A stretch of DNA of 64,000 nt from Thermothelomyces thermophilus ATCC 42464 (GCF_000226095.1 NC_016472.1:682001-746000), one strand, 5' to 3'; counted from the first letter of the stretch, positions 33,346 to 46,868 are shown. Numbers and translations are program-made. Notes: a model not told the origin generated them from the sequence alone.

Positions 33346-34300
33346 ATGGCCGAGAGCACAGCAGCTGCCGCGGGTAACGCGCCCAAGGCGGCGGCGGGTC
33401 CGAACGGCACCACCGCCACCACCGCGGCGACCGACACGGCGGCGTCGTCCTCGTCAGCGGGGATCCCGTTTTACGAGAGCCAGCGAAAGCAACTTCGGGA
33501 GCTGATTTCGCGGAGGAGGGCGCTGGAGAAGAAGCTGGTGCGTCTCTTCCTCTCCTCCTTTTTGTTCCCTCCCTCTTCATCGTCGCACTTTGCCCTTCCT
33601 CCACTGCCGCCCGACCGACCCTTCTCCTCGCATACGACGAAAACAACCCGATCCCCAAAGGAATTGAGTCAAATAGCTGACCATTAGTGATGAGGGCTGC
33701 GGGAGCGCGGGCTTCTCCTCCCTCCCGGAACGAGAGAGTGACAACAGGCCGCCATCGAAGAGCACATCGCGGTCAAGGAGGCCAACTACCTCGAGTCGAC
33801 GCCCGCCGGCAACATCATCATCGGCTTCGACAACTACGTCAAGGGCTGTAACGCGGCCGCTGCCCAGCGCCGCAAGACGGGGCTTACCGACCAGAACAAG
33901 GTCTTCTCGCGCAGCTCCGTGTCCTATAACCCGGCAGCCGCAGCGGCGGCAGCGGCAACGGTACGTTCAACAATGCCTCAATCGCCTATTTTTTTTCTTT
34001 TCTTTTTCCCCCTCCCCTTTACACCTTTCGTTGTTGTGGCTAAACACATGGGGTGGGCCAAAACAGGACGCGCAGACACCCGCATCGACGCCCGCGCCGA
34101 CGCCCATGTCGAGCAGCTTCGGAAACGGCAACGGCCCGTCCGGGGCGCCCACGCCGACGAGCGCGGCCGGCGGGGGAAGGGCCAACGCGTCCAAGAAGAG
34201 CAAGAGGAATACGCCTGCTGCTGCGGCGGGCGCGGAAGACAGTGAGACGGATGGGAGGGAGGCGAAAAAGGTTCGGACTAGTTTTGGGGCAAGGAAATGA
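33346..34300 (+). CDS. EAF6: Chromatin modification subunit Eaf6
   Basis: Exons 33346-33537, 33748-33960 and 34067-34300, 212 aa. The conserved core is ESQRKQLRELISRRRALEKKL, a coiled coil, then AAIEEHIAVKEANYLESTPAGNIIIGFDNYVKG, the Eaf6 signature. The N-terminus is Ala/Thr-rich and the C-terminus is Ser/Pro/Ala with a basic patch (ASKKSKRN, REAKKVRTSFGARK). Eaf6 is a small subunit of the NuA4 and NuA3 histone acetyltransferase complexes. Ala-rich and C-terminal extensions are common in filamentous fungi. Confidence 0.95.
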
Positions 34301-35019
34301 TCTATCCTTCTTTCTTCGTTCCTTTTCCACCTATGGAACCATTGTCGGTTTGTTGTTTTACTTCGGCGTTTTGGGGTCGGGTTACGGAAATTGGGCTCAC
34401 TACAGAGGGCTGGGACATACCAAGGGGAATGGATCCCCTATGTTCATCTGTACTCATAAGTGGGAGGGAGAGGGAAGAGGTGGGAATGCGTTCTTCTATA
34501 TGGCGTTCAAACGGGCTATGGAGCACTGGTTTACGGCGTCAGGGGCGGAAAGAGAACACCGAGGTGTCTCGAGGAGGAGAAGGTCCAGAAGGTCCATTGG
34601 GTGCCTTCATCAGGAGGAGTGCTTGCGAACGAGCATTGTAATAAAGACCAGTCGCAGCGGACAAGCCTGTTAGGCCTGGGTACGGTCAGGGAGGAGAATC
34701 GGGCATTGCATACTAGAACGCGCGGTATGTGCTATATGTACAGCTGAAACTTGACTCTACAAAAGGACAATGTGATACCGCTAGTGCGAAGTAATGTCCT
34801 GCCTATTCTGGCCCTGCCGGAGGTCTAGTGCGGGGCCGGAGGTCTCGGTGCCCCCTCACGGACCCGCAGCAGTCGGCCAGAGCGGTCCGGGGAGGGTGCG
34901 GCTCATACCTGCCTCCTTAAGCTTATACTTCCTTCCCAAAGCCCATCGCTCGTCATTTGAAAATTTCTCACTTCCCACTTCCTGTTCATCTCTGGGATCT
35001 CATCCAAAGGAGGGGCAAG
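34301..35019. other. Intergenic
   Basis: 3' flank of Eaf6 and promoter of the DPP5 gene. Frames here have no family features. Confidence 0.5.
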
Positions 35020-37574
35020 ATGACGCTCACAGCAACCAAGTTCACCCCCGAGGTGATGCTCTCGGCCCCGCGCCGGTCACCGGGAGTGCCCAATCCCTCG
35101 GGCACGCTGGCGCTCTACACGGTCAGTTCTTTCCTTTGACACTTTATTTAGTCTTTCGTTTCATTTATTTTTTTGGCTCACAATCTTCTTCTCAATTTCT
35201 TATTTCTCTTTTTTTTCCCGCTTGGGTCCTTCATTTGCGTGACCACAAGTATACACATGTGTACTCCTCGCATTTTTGGGTGAAACCAACCATCACCAAT
35301 AACTAACCAGTAGTGCAGGTTTCGACTTACTCGTTCAAAGATCACGAGAAGACGACCAACATCCGGGTCCTCGACATCAACACCGGGACGGCCACCACGC
35401 CGGTCGACGAGGCAGGTGCCAGCAATCCTGTCTGGCTCAACGACGACGAGATCCTCTACGTCCGGAGCGGCGACAAGGGCAGCAGCACGCTTGTCGTCCG
35501 TAATGTCACGGCCTCGGCATCATCGTCGTAAGTTGTCTGTTCCCCCCTGGTGTACGGCTCCCCTGGTCTCAAACGCGCGGTATAGTTTCTACGAGGCCGG
35601 TACGATCCAGGGGCCCATTGGCGACCTGAAGGTCAAGGCACTCGCAGACGGCACTGTGGCCCTCGCCTGCTCGGCCTCGGCCACCCCTGACGGCAACCTC
35701 TTCAACCCCGAAACGGAGGTAAAGCCGCATTCGACCGCCAGGGTCTATACTAGCCTCTTTGTGCGCCACTGGGACACCTGGAACTCCGAGAAGAGGAGCT
35801 CCATCTTCTACGGCGTGCTCGATAAGAAGGACGGCAAGTATGCGCTCCGAGACGGCCGGCTCACCAACGCCCTGGCCGGCACCAGGCTCTCCTCGCCCGT
35901 CCCGCCCTTCGGAGGCACCGGCGACTTCGACATCGGCCCGGAAGGTCTGGTGTTCGTGGCCAAGGACCCCGATCTCGACCCGGCCATCTACACCAAGACG
36001 GACCTCTACTTTATCCCCTTGAAGACCTTTGCTGAGTCCAGCCCGCCTCCCCCGAAGATCGTGAAGACCCCAGGCCTCGAGGGCTACTCCAACAGCCCCG
36101 TCTTCTCCCACTGCGGCCGCAAGGTGGCCTTCACCCGCATGCGCAGCAATCAGTACGAGTCTGACAAGCCGCGCCTGCTGCTCGTCCGAGACATTGGCAA
36201 CCCGGACGAGACTGAGGAGTTCTTCGCCACCCCGGACGGCGACGGTGCCTGGGACTCCCGCCCAGAGTCTATCGCCTGGGGCCACGACGACACCCAACTC
36301 TACGTGACCGCCGAGCACCGCGCCCGCACCCTCATCTTCACCCTGCCGTCCACCCCGTCGCGGGCCACCTCCCTCCCAACCCCGCTGCCAACTCCGGACG
36401 GCAGCGTCGCCGACTTCCGCCTCTATGCCGCCTCCTCCCCCTCCTCCTCCTCCAAGACCGATCACCTCTTCGTCACCACCACCTCCCTCATCGACAACTC
36501 GTGCTACTCCCTGACCCACCCGGCTACCGCCACCTCCACTGTCATCTCCTCGGCCTCTAAGCAGGGCCGGTCCTTTGGCCTCTCGCGTGCCCAGGTCGAC
36601 TCCATCACCGTTCCCGGCCCGGACTACGACGTGCACGCTCTGGTGGTCCGGCCGTCAACGTGGGTATCCGACGCCGCTACTGGATCGACGACGGGCTCCC
36701 GAAGAGCTACTAAGAAATACCCGCTCTGCATGCTCGTGCACGGCGGGCCACAGGGGGCGTGGCAGGACTCCTGGTCGACGCGCTGGAACCCGGCCGTCTT
36801 CGCCGAGCAGGGTTACGTCGTCGTGTGCCCCAACCCGACGGGCAGCACTGGTTACGGCATGGCGCTCGAGGACGGCATTCGCGGCCAGTGGGGCGGCCGC
36901 CCGTATGAGGACCTCGAGCGGTGCTTCGACTGGGTCGTCGCCAACATGCCCGAGGTAGACGGCGAGAGGGCCGTGGCGCTGGGGGCCAGTTACGGCGGGT
37001 TCATGATTAGTGAGCTCCTCCTCTATGCTTGCTTACTTGGTCCTACTTTACTTTACAGGCAACGAAACTGACGAGAAGCATCGTAGATTGGATCCAAGGC
37101 CACCCGCTTGGCCGCAAGTTCAAGGCGCTGGTGTGCCACGACGGCGTCTTCAGCACCCTCAATCAGTGGGCCACCGAGGAGCTTTTCTTCCCCATTCATG
37201 ACTTTGAGGGCACGCTGTATGAGAACCGGGAGGGCTACGAGAAGTGGGATCCCGCGCGGTTCATCAACGAATGGGCGACACCCCAGCTGGTCCGTAGATT
37301 GTTCCCTTCTCGCCCCTGCACCTGTATCGATATGGCCTGACTGATGACACTAAATACTGATATTTGCTGCGTGCAGATCATCCACAGCGAGCTGGACTAC
37401 CGCCTCCCCGTCACTGAGGGCCTGGCGGCGTTCAATGTCCTGCAGGCAAAGAAAATTCCGAGCAAGCTGCTCGTGTTCCCGGATGAGAACCACGTAAGTC
37501 TTGCCCCCAGTTGTTCTGCTCCAAAGAGACAAACCGGCTCTCGCACGCATAAGCGCGCATACGCATATACATAC

Positions 37575-37623
<49 letters not shown>

Positions 37624-37776
37624 CATGCTAGATACTGACCACTCGGCTTGCAGTGGGTGCTCAAGCACGAGAATTCTCTCGTCTGGCATCGTGAAGTGCT
37701 CGGCTGGATTAACAAGTACTCGGGCATCGACGACGAGCAGAAGCTGGCCGAGGAGACCGAGGCCCTGAAGGTATAG
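35020..37776 (+). CDS. Dipeptidyl-peptidase 5, intracellular type
   Basis: Exons 35020-35121, 35319-35527, 35586-37009, 37087-37289, 37377-37493 and 37654-37776, 725 aa. This is a family S9 serine peptidase: an N-terminal beta-propeller (~1-440) and a C-terminal alpha/beta hydrolase domain. The catalytic triad is visible: Ser572 in GASYGG, Asp653 in HSELDYRLP and His685 in PDENHWVL. Joint [13 protein letters not shown] restores the family sequence with an acceptor at 37086. It removes X-Ala or similar dipeptides from N-termini. Unlike secreted Aspergillus DppV it has no signal peptide ([12 protein letters not shown]), so a cytosolic role is likely. Intron 5 carries an ACAT/AT microsatellite. 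Confidence 0.95.
37567..37620. repeat. (ACAT)n-(AT)17 microsatellite in an intron
   Basis: In intron 5 of the DPP5 gene. ACAT units run into about 17 AT units ending 33 nt before the 3' splice site. Confidence 0.9.
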
Positions 37777-38500
37777 TGTAGTCGAGTGGTTGTCGGACCG
37801 CCCGGGGGGATGCGCGTTCGACGAATGGAACCCAATTGCGCTTGGTATCGATGCCAGGTTGGAGAGAAATGCCGGACGATAACAAAACGTTTGCGAAAGT
37901 TGGGCCGGGGGCATGAAAACACAGTTGGACTTGGATAATGAGGTACACCCAGGCAAAAGCTTCATTCGACAAAATCTTGATTCAATCATTATCTAATTGG
38001 AAGGGGCGCTGCTCCCTACGCTGCAAGTATGTATCCTTTAGAGCTTCCAGGGATGCTCGTCCGCCTCCCCTCCACGAACCCAACAAAGCGGCGTCAAACA
38101 AGTAGTAACGTCAAACAACCAATCCTCCACAAGAATGCCCATGCAAATATTACAGGCACGAGCAGAGCCGAGGCCCCTTCTGCTCGCTTTCCTCGCGTGA
38201 TCCTGCCCCTTCACCGATATATTTTATCCCTAAACCAGACTGAGCCTTCCAAAGAATGGTATCACACAGTCTTCCAGAGCGCCAAACGCCATTCAGTCGT
38301 TTTTGACGACCGCGATTCAAGAAAAGGAAGAAAGCCCCATGCCCTAAGCCCCCAACATGCCCCCCTAGCCCGAGACAGTACCAGGTTAAAGACAACAAAA
38401 AGGAATATGCCGTACATGTTACAATGACCCCGACGAGGGAAGCCAACATTAAAGGAATCGCTGCGACCTTCTCTACACATCCATCCTCCACAAACGAAGC
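37777..38500. other. Intergenic between convergent DPP5 and Rad21 genes
   Basis: 3' flanks only; no gene is seen. Confidence 0.55.
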
Positions 38501-40517
38501 CTACGCCTCGACAGCCACCGCGGCAGACGACCGGACAGCGCTCTCGGGCTGGTTCTGCTGAGTCTGCTGTTGCTCGCGGGCCGGCTCACCCCCGGCCTCG
38601 CGCTCGGCCCAGTCGCCCCACAGGCCACGCTTCGCGCGGACGCGGATGGGGCCGCCGAGGGAGCCGTCGGGCTGCTCGACCTTGATGGCGTCCTTGGTGG
38701 CGAGCACGAGGCACTCGAAGAACATCTTGGTGGCGTCGGCCTTGGAGGTCTTGTGCTCGGGAAGCAGGTCCTGGAAGACGACGGCCGTCTTCCTGCGCTT
38801 CTCGGCGTCGGTGGCGGCTTCGGCGCCGAACAGGTCGCGGAGGACGTGCACGGCGTGCTTGGTGCCGACCGACACGGGGCCGCTGTCGGCGGGGTGCACG
38901 ATCGGCATGGTCGTGTCCTCGAAATTGGGCACCGGGCTGCCCGGACCGCCTTCCCTGGAGGAGCCGGGCCGCTCGTTCTCGTCGTCGTTGTGGAAGACGG
39001 CGGTGTCGTCAGCGGGGATTTCCAGCACTGTGCCGTCCGCGGCAACGCTCTGATTCCCTGCAATGGCCCCGTCGGGGCCGAGGACGGTCTCGTCCTCGGG
39101 GAGCTCGAGGCGCGGAGACTTTGACGCACCCTGCTCATCCTCGCTGTCCATGTCGGCCACGCCGCTGTCCCTCTTCCTCTTCAGCTCGTTGGGTCGAATA
39201 GAGCTGAGGGACAAGAGGCCCTTCAGCTCCGGAGCCCAGCCAGCGCTGCGGCCCTCGAACAAGATGTTGTTGACGAAGCCACCGTTCTTGTGCAGATCCA
39301 TCAGACCGGCAACGTACGGATCGTGCGTCAGGAACGATTGGGGCTTGAGAATGTTATCCCGCTTCGCCTGCTGCTCCTTGATCTGGGAATTCGAAAGCAT
39401 AGTTTGGTCGTCCGGCTGAAGCAGCTTCTTCTTCTTCTGCCGCTGGGGGGCCCGAATGGTCGAGGCCGTGGCATCCTCGCCTGGCTCGTACATATCCGAG
39501 CCCATGTGTCGGCTATACTCCGTTTCCATCTCCTTGGCAAATTGCTCGTCGATGTCAGACAATGGAGACTCGGAGATGCGCGCACGGCTCACGTCCGGGC
39601 GAGCGGCTCCGGGCATGGCGGACTCTTCTCCAACGTCGAACCGGAGGTCATCGTCGCCCATTTGGATATCACCATCCCCGTCGGCAACGCGAACGCCATC
39701 GCCAAAGTCGAGATCGAGGGCCAGAGACGGCACGCGCGCCTTACGATCCTTGCTTGGGCCACCCATATCCAGCTCGCTGAGCATGTCCTCCTCGACTGGC
39801 CTAGCAGCGGGCGCATCTCTGCCCATTTCAACGCTCTTGTCCATCAGTTTGGTCGGCCGTTCATCAATGTCCATGCCAAAGTCCAACTCCAAATCGAGGT
39901 CGTCCATGTTTGCAAGGGCGAGCTCTTCATCGTCTCCTGTGGTATCCTGCAGGTACTGGCTGTTGTTGAAGTCTTCTTGGAGGTTGATGTCGCGGTTGTT
40001 TGGGCGAACGGCAGCTTTTCGGCTGCTGATCGGGGTCGCTGTCACTTCTTCGAGTTGTGAAGTGAGGAATTCGGAGCTGGGTGGTGGCAGGAGGTCGAGG
40101 TTATCATATGGCGTAATTGTATCGGGGAGCATGAGGGATTCTTTGGTAGTCGCATGCAAATTCGTCGGAATATCATGGTTGCCGGTGGACCGGAAAGCCT
40201 GGGCGCGTCAGTAGGGTGTCTTCTCCCCGATGTCTCCGATGGGTCAGCCTTACCATCTTGATCTTGATCAGGGCCTCGTTGCAGTCGTCAAGAAGATAAC
40301 GCGCCTTGCGACTGTAGATGCGGACGACGCCAAGCAGCAACTGGCCGCTTAGCCGGAGGGCGAGAGGGGCGTCATTGGGAGCGATGATGGCATCCACGCT
40401 GTCTTGCAGGTTGTGCTGCAAAATTTGAACCTTGGATATCTTGCGCTCTTGGTTGGCAGAGAGCCATGCCTTGGCCAAGGGGCCGGTGGCACTGAGGAGT
40501 GTCCCGGACCAGAACAT
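38501..40517 (-). CDS. RAD21: Mitotic cohesin kleisin Rad21/Scc1
   Basis: Minus-strand exons 40517-40254 and 40198-38501, 653 aa. The N-terminal Rad21/Rec8 domain is clear: LLSATGPLAKAWLSANQERK, SVDAIIA, and [37 protein letters not shown], which binds Smc3. The C-terminal winged helix (HAVHVLRDLFG ... TKMFFECLVLATKDAIKVEQ) binds Smc1. The acidic middle is the flexible linker; EYSR near 315-318 is a candidate separase site of ExxR type. Similarity of the N-terminus to mitotic Scc1 and the presence of both terminal domains favour Rad21 over meiotic Rec8. Convergent with DPP5, and divergent from Pmr1. Confidence 0.95.
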
Positions 40518-42205
40518 GGCGGCGACGGCAGGAACGGAAGCAGCAGTAGGTGCAAATCAATGATGGATCAAAAGAAATATTCAAGTCGTTCGGAGAAGAG
40601 TTGGATACGGCTATCCGCGCGCGACAACAGCGGACGCGACGGCGGGGCAAGCTGCAATGGCGGGTGGCGGGTAGGTGGCTTGTCAGGAGATCGAGGTAAA
40701 CACGAGAAACGCGCGCTGCGTTGTTTGGGCAATGGCGCGCCGAGGCTAGCGTACTCGGTAGGAGCCGTCAGGTCGGCGCAAAGCGCGTGCAATCGAGAAA
40801 ATGGGCTAGGTTGTCAAAAACAGTCGTTCTGGACAAGTGCAACGGGCATCAAGGCTGGATGCAACAGTAAGCAAGAAGCGTTGGTCGAGATGGGGCAAAT
40901 CTCGAATTGTCGGGGAAGAGGGAGGGGATGTGTTCCAAGTCGGAGGTGGGCGGAACATGCAACCAGCTTCTTGAGAGAAAATCAAAGCCCCCCTGCGAAA
41001 TTTGAGAGGCTGGGGCCCCACTAGCAACCCGGGCCACTCTGCGGGCTTACCCACAGCACGGTACGTGTATGAAGTACGGAGTGTTTGGCGTGTTGTTAGG
41101 CAGCAGGTCACGTGAACCGCGCGTTGGGCGAGTGTTGTACTCTGTATGGCCCAAGCTCCACGAAAACCATACAAGTCGTAGATTGGGACTTCGTATCCAT
41201 TGTAACTACAGAGTACTAGTAAATGGAGTTACCCGACCCGTCCTTTTTTGTCCTGTCCCTCTGTTCAGTACAGGCAATTTCGCCTCGGCCTTAGAGCATT
41301 ATACAATTTCTTGCGTGGGCAATGATCCGGACCACGCGTGTTCCACCAATGCGATTGCTTAACTTTTCCGTCAATTTTTCCTATCCTGCATTTCGCCAGA
41401 AGATTGGATAAGTACCAACCTTAGGTAAGATATCTGCTTGGAATGTATGTAATCCGTACATACAAGTACACGTCTGGATGGAGTTGGGGCCTGCAGGAGG
41501 ATCTCTGATGAACCCACCACAGCTGAAGTCTACTGTAGGTATAGTACAGTAAAGCTCCATACCTCAACACACTCCCTGTGAGTGCCGTTGGGGCAGAGGC
41601 ACTTCGCGCATACAAACTACCTGCCCTCTACTACAGTATAGAATTACCTACCGCCTGGGAGAAGGCCAGCATGGCAGCTAGTCCATGGCATGCAGCATCC
41701 GTTCAATGCCTTGGGCTACCCGTCAGTTTGACTTTTGTCCACAGTACGTACGCCAAGCCAAAACCGGGCATGGTACCTGGCCTGGCCGGCGCCTTTTTTG
41801 GTCGTTGCACGCACCCCTGTCCGCAGGGAATTGGAGAGCTTGATTCAAACACGTTCCACGGAGCGCACGAGTCTGGGCTTGTTCCATTACCGGCCCAGGT
41901 ATCCGCCCCAAGTCCAGCCCTTGCCCAGGACATCGATTGAGACGGCAAAAAGTCGCCTGCGCCGGCAATGGTGTCCACTTTCTTCTGATGTATTGACTTG
42001 AGGACGCTCGAATTTCTCTTTCTCTCCTCCATTTTCTTTTTCGTCCTGCCCCTGTCGGTGGGTGCCTCGAACCTCTTTTGGCCGCTGCCGCTGCTGCTGC
42101 CGCTGCTGCAGCCGTTGATGACGTTCGGTTGGCCCATCGGCTCCTTTTTGGGGTCCTTTGCGCCTACGCCCCGCGGCACCACTCGCTCCTCGTCCGGTAT
42201 CCGCG
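40518..42205. other. Large divergent interval, Rad21 / Pmr1
   Basis: 1.7 kb holding the promoters of both genes. It contains TACGGAGT at 41075-41082, the 11-mer GTAATCCGTAC at 41449-41459 and CTG/CGC repeats near 42080-42115. Frames at 40404-41024, 41069-41362 and 41578-41940 lack family features. No gene is seen. Confidence 0.55.
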
Positions 42206-45200
42206 ATGGATCGATTCACGCGCAAAGATGATGGCGATGCGCTGCCACTGTACCAGAACCCGCCCGAGTCAAGGTCGGCAGGGGTAGCTGCGGAGCTGGA
42301 GCGGTCGTGGTCTACTTCACCCAGGCTGGGTCCTCGGACAACATCGGCGCAGTCAAGAGTACGCAGGACGATGATGGTGCTAACCCGGTCCGAACAACGT
42401 TTTGCTAACCCTTCTTCTTTTTTTTATTGATCTGACCAGACTGTGGCCGACGAATATTCGTGCCTGACCCCAGCCGAAGTCGCTTCACGGTTAAAGACGT
42501 CGCTAACACACGGCCTCACTCCCGCCGAAGCCCTCTCGAGGTTACGAGACTATGGCCCGAACGAGATCCCACACGACGAGCCCGAGCCGATATGGCTGCG
42601 ATTCCTCAAGCAGTTCCAGGAGCCGCTTATAGTTTTGCTCCTGGTCTCTGCCGGCGCGTCACTCCTGGTGGGAAACATGGACGATTCCGTGAGCATCACC
42701 GTCGCAGTGACCATCGTGGTCAGCGTGGGCTTCATCCAAGAATACCGCTCCGAGAAGTCCATTGAGGCGCTCAACCATCTCGTACCGAACCACGCCCATC
42801 TCATCCGCAAACAAGCACCGAATTCTTCTCCCGGCGCGCGGTCGCCAAACTGGCCGGGCGACAAAACCCCGGATTCCACCCCCGGCTCGGCCACACCCCA
42901 AGAAGAAGTGCTCGAGGCGACCTCGTCCAAGGTCATGGCCGCGCAGCTGGTGCCGGGCGATCTCGTGCTGTTCACCACTGGCGACCGCATCCCCGCCGAT
43001 ATCCGGGTGACCAAGGCCACCGACCTGACCATCGACGCCTCGAATCTCACGGGCGAGAACGAACCCGTCAGGGTCACCGCGAATACCCGCCCTCGCCGTG
43101 CGATTGGCGTCTCCAGCCTAGGGAACGCTACTCTGCAACTGCCCCAGCCGTCCGTTGGCGGAGCCTCCAACGGCCACGCGGCCGGGCATGCAAAGGGGGA
43201 CCACGACGGACTTCACAATATCGCCTACATGGGGACTCTCGTGAAGTCCGGGCATGGTCAGGGTATCGTTTTTGCCACTGGCGGTGACACGCATTTTGGT
43301 ACCATCGCAACCAGTGTGTCCGGAACGGAGAGCCCTCGGTCGCCCCTGCAACTCTCGATGGACGAGCTCGGTTCTCAGCTCAGCAAAGTGTCTTTTGTTA
43401 TCATTGGCGTTATCTCGCTCCTCGGCTGGTTTCAAGGAAAGAAGCTGCTGGAGATCTTCACCATCTCTATCTCGCTGGCCGTGGCAGCGATTCCCGAAGG
43501 CCTGCCCATCATTGTCACCGTGACTCTCGCCCTGGGCGTCCACCGGATGGCGAGGCACAACGCAATCGTCCGCAGGATGCCCAAAGTTGAAACCTTGGGT
43601 TCAGTCAACGTGGTCTGCACCGACAAGACAGGTAAGAAGGGGGGGGGGGGGTGAGGTGGAAGCTGCTAGTGGCATATGTGCTAATCCTGATCCCCTAGGG
43701 ACCCTGACGATGAACCACATGACGACCGCCAAGATGTGGTACTTTGGGGCAGACAAGGTGGTCGACGTTGAGTCCGATGACGAGGCGGAGAACAAACTCG
43801 ACGCTGCCACGCTTAGAATCCTGCGCATCGGCAACATTGCCAACAACGCGCGCCTCGCCCGCAAGTCCAACGAGAACGGTGCGGCCGCGCGAGCCGTCCT
43901 GTCCTCGACCGAAAATAGGGGCCACGCCTCGACATACACCCGCTGGGTTGGTCAGCCCACCGATGTTGCCATGCTCGACATGCTGGATCGCTTCAAGGAG
44001 CACGACATCCGGGATGCCATCGGGCCCAGGGTGTCCGAGACGCCCTTCAGCTCGGAACGCAAGTGGATGGGCGTTACGATCGGAAGCGAGGGCGGGAAGG
44101 GTGACAAGGAGTTCGCGTACATGAAAGGCGCCATCGATAAGGTCCTCGACGCCTGCGATACCTACGTCACCAAGGATGGCAGGGAGGTCGTTCTGGACTC
44201 TGCGCGGCGACAGGAGGCCCTGCAGGCTGCCGAGGAGATGGCGTCCACGGGTCTCCGAGTCTTGGCTTTCGCGAGCGGGCCCGTCTCCAAGCCGAGAAGC
44301 GGCAGACCAGGCGCTAGGAGTAACACTCCTGGCTCGGACAGGGCGGAGAGCCCTGTTCACCACGGATCCGAGGAACAGTATAAAGGCCTCACCTTTGCCG
44401 GCCTGGTGGGCATGAGTGATCCGCCCCGACCTGGCGTCGGGCGCTCCATCAGGAAGTTGATGCGCGGCCGTGTCAAGGTCATCATGATCACCGGCGACGC
44501 CGAAACTACTGCCCTCGCCATCGGCAAGCAGCTGGGCATGGCGATTGCTACCCCCACTGCGCACGCGTCCAACCAAGTCACGATCAAGCCGGTCCTTCGC
44601 GGCGACGAGATCGACGCCATGTCGGACGAAGAGCTCGCAAGAGCAATGGAGCACACCACCATCTTTGCACGAACCAACCCCGACCACAAGCTGAAGATCA
44701 TCAGGGCGCTCCAGTCTCGCGGCGATATTGTCGCCATGACGGGCGACGGCGTCAATGACGCGCCGGCTCTGAAGAAAGCCGACATTGGCATCGCCATGGG
44801 CATGCACGGCACCGACGTCGCCAAGGAGGCCGCCGACATGATCCTCACCGACGACGACTTCTCCACCATCCTCCACGCCATCGAAGAAGGCAAGGGCATC
44901 TTCAACAACATCCAGAACTTCCTCACCTTTCAGCTCTCCACGAGCGCGGCCGGTCTCTCTCTCGTCCTCCTATGCACCGCGTTGGGGTTCAAGTCCCCGC
45001 TTAACGCGATGCAGATTCTCTGGATCAGTAAGCCCTCCTTCTTCTCCTCTTTCTCTCTTCTTCCTCTCTTCCTTTCTCTATTCTTCTTTCTACTACAAAA
45101 CTTCCGACGTCTCTTCTTGAGCATAAACTAACGCCGTAATCCCCATGCAGACATCATCATGGACGGCCCTCCCGCCCAATCCCTGGGCGTCGAGGCGGTC

Positions 45201-45698
45201 GACAAGGACGTCATGAACCGGCCGCCCCGGCGGCGCGGCGACGCGGTGCTCACGCGCCCCCTCATCACGCGCGTGCTCACGCAGGCGGCGGTCATCATGG
45301 CGGGCACCATGCTCGTGTACACGCACGAGATGCTCGACGACGGCGAGGTGACGCGGCGCGACACCACCATGACCTTCACCTGCTTCGTCCTCTTCGACAT
45401 GTTCAACGCCCTCACCTGCCGCTCCGAGAGCAAGAGCGTGCTGCGCGGCGAGGTCGGCCTCGCCAGCAACACCCTCTTCAACTGGGCCGTCGCCGGCAGC
45501 CTGATCGGCCAGCTGCTCGTCATCTACTTCCCCTGGCTCCAGGACGTCTTCCAGACCGAGGCGCTCGGGTGGAGCGACCTGCTGAAGCTCCTGTTGCTAT
45601 GTAGTAGCGTCTTTTGGGTGGACGAGGCGCGCAAGTGGTGGCGGTATCGGAACGGGAGGAGAGGCTTTGTCGGGGGTGGGTATAGCCAGGCCGTTTAA
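42206..45698 (+). CDS. PMR1: Golgi Ca2+/Mn2+ P-type ATPase Pmr1
   Basis: Exons 42206-42358, 42440-43631, 43699-45027 and 45151-45698, about 1073 aa. It pumps Ca and Mn into the Golgi. Motifs in order: cation ATPase N-domain ([21 protein letters not shown]), actuator TGEN, PEGLP in helix 4 (~403), phosphorylated Asp in DKTGTLTMN (~445), [10 protein letters not shown]-like [25 protein letters not shown] and [21 protein letters not shown] (~795). Helix 6 [15 protein letters not shown] with the SPCA-type Asn/Asp ligands supports Pmr1 rather than PMC1. Intron 2 interrupts the DKTG|T motif. A Ser/Pro/Thr-rich insert (~165-200) and a Gly/His insert (~280-300) lie in cytosolic loops. Confidence 0.96.
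43639..43651. repeat. G13 run beside a 5' splice site
   Basis: Thirteen G begin eight bases into Pmr1 intron 2, directly after GTAAGAA. Confidence 0.8.
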
Positions 45699-46868
45699 AG
45701 ATGTATGTCCCTGATTCTTTCTGATGATACATGGACGACGTCTGCTATCCTTTATGCTGTAAGTATGATAATTAGATGTGGATTGGGTCGGCGGGGGGGC
45801 TGGGGTCTGGGCTCTGTGGTACTCTGGGGTGAAGGAAAGGGGAAAAGACTTGTATATACTAACTACTATAGCATACTACCTACACCTTGGAGTCAGTCTG
45901 CTTGCACCGACTTCCTCCCAGGAGGCAATCGTAACATGGCCATACAAACTACGATAACTGTGTACCCCCTGCGTTGGATTGGAACGTTAATACGGAGTAA
46001 ATGCTAAAAAGCCTGGCATATCAGTAGCAGGCACGCGGTGTCAAGGGTGTTTGTTCCTTCGTGTGGGGGTTAACACAGTACTGTGGTACTGTGTAGTCCA
46101 GCGCCCAACGCGGCAAGCATACGCGACCCCTGAGCCTCTGGAGGTTCGCGTTCTCTTTTCGGAAATGTGGCTTTGACGCAGTACGGTATACAGATTAATC
46201 CGTATGTACTCTTTCTCCTTTCTCTCTCCCTGTGTCACTGCGAAGTACGTCCGTACTGCGTAGTCCATCGGTTACGCAGCCGATGGCGAGGCCGTGCACC
46301 ATCCCTGTACTTTAGGTAATACTTTGGTTGGTTGGTTGGTTCGTTCCTCCGTTTGTTCTCTGCGACTCTGTGTCTGATATTGACCACCCCAGCCCCTCTC
46401 CCCCCTCCCTTCGCCGGCCGCTGAGGCCTACAACAAACAGCGCGGAAGACGCGAGCACGGAAAGGGGGGCGGGAGAGGCCGTCCTTCTCGACGTATATTA
46501 TATGTACTAATGCACATACATACACACATACACACATACATACATACAAACTCTACTAACCTCTTGCTTCCTTCCTTACACAGTCGAGAATGGAAGGCTG
46601 AGATGTCCGGGGTGAGCGGGCGTGGGGGTTAGTCGATCAGCATTGAGGCCTACCGCATGTACCGGTCCGCATCGCAAACGAGCAAAGTCAAGGACAGGGC
46701 GTTCTGCGGCCGGTGGCGCCTGTAAGTCTGCCTTTGACCAGTCCGCCTCGGGCGGGGGTTTCATGTGCTGCGTGCTCCCGGCGCTTGGGATGCAGACATG
46801 GCGGGTTGACCCAAGCTTTGGGATTATAAAGAGAGGAAGGAGGGGTCGGAACTTCCAGTCGGTTCATC
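45699..46868. other. Intergenic
   Basis: Contains TACGGAGTA at 45991-45999, a TTGG tetramer repeat (46324-46340), CATACATACACAC repeats (46514-46548) and a TATA box at 46825. The frame at 46622-47137 has no family features. Confidence 0.55.
46825..46830 (+). promoter_or_regulatory. TATA box before the dynamin-like gene
   Basis: TATAAA in GGATTATAAAGAG lies 44 bp before an ATG at 46869 and 162 bp before the ATG at 46987. Confidence 0.45.
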
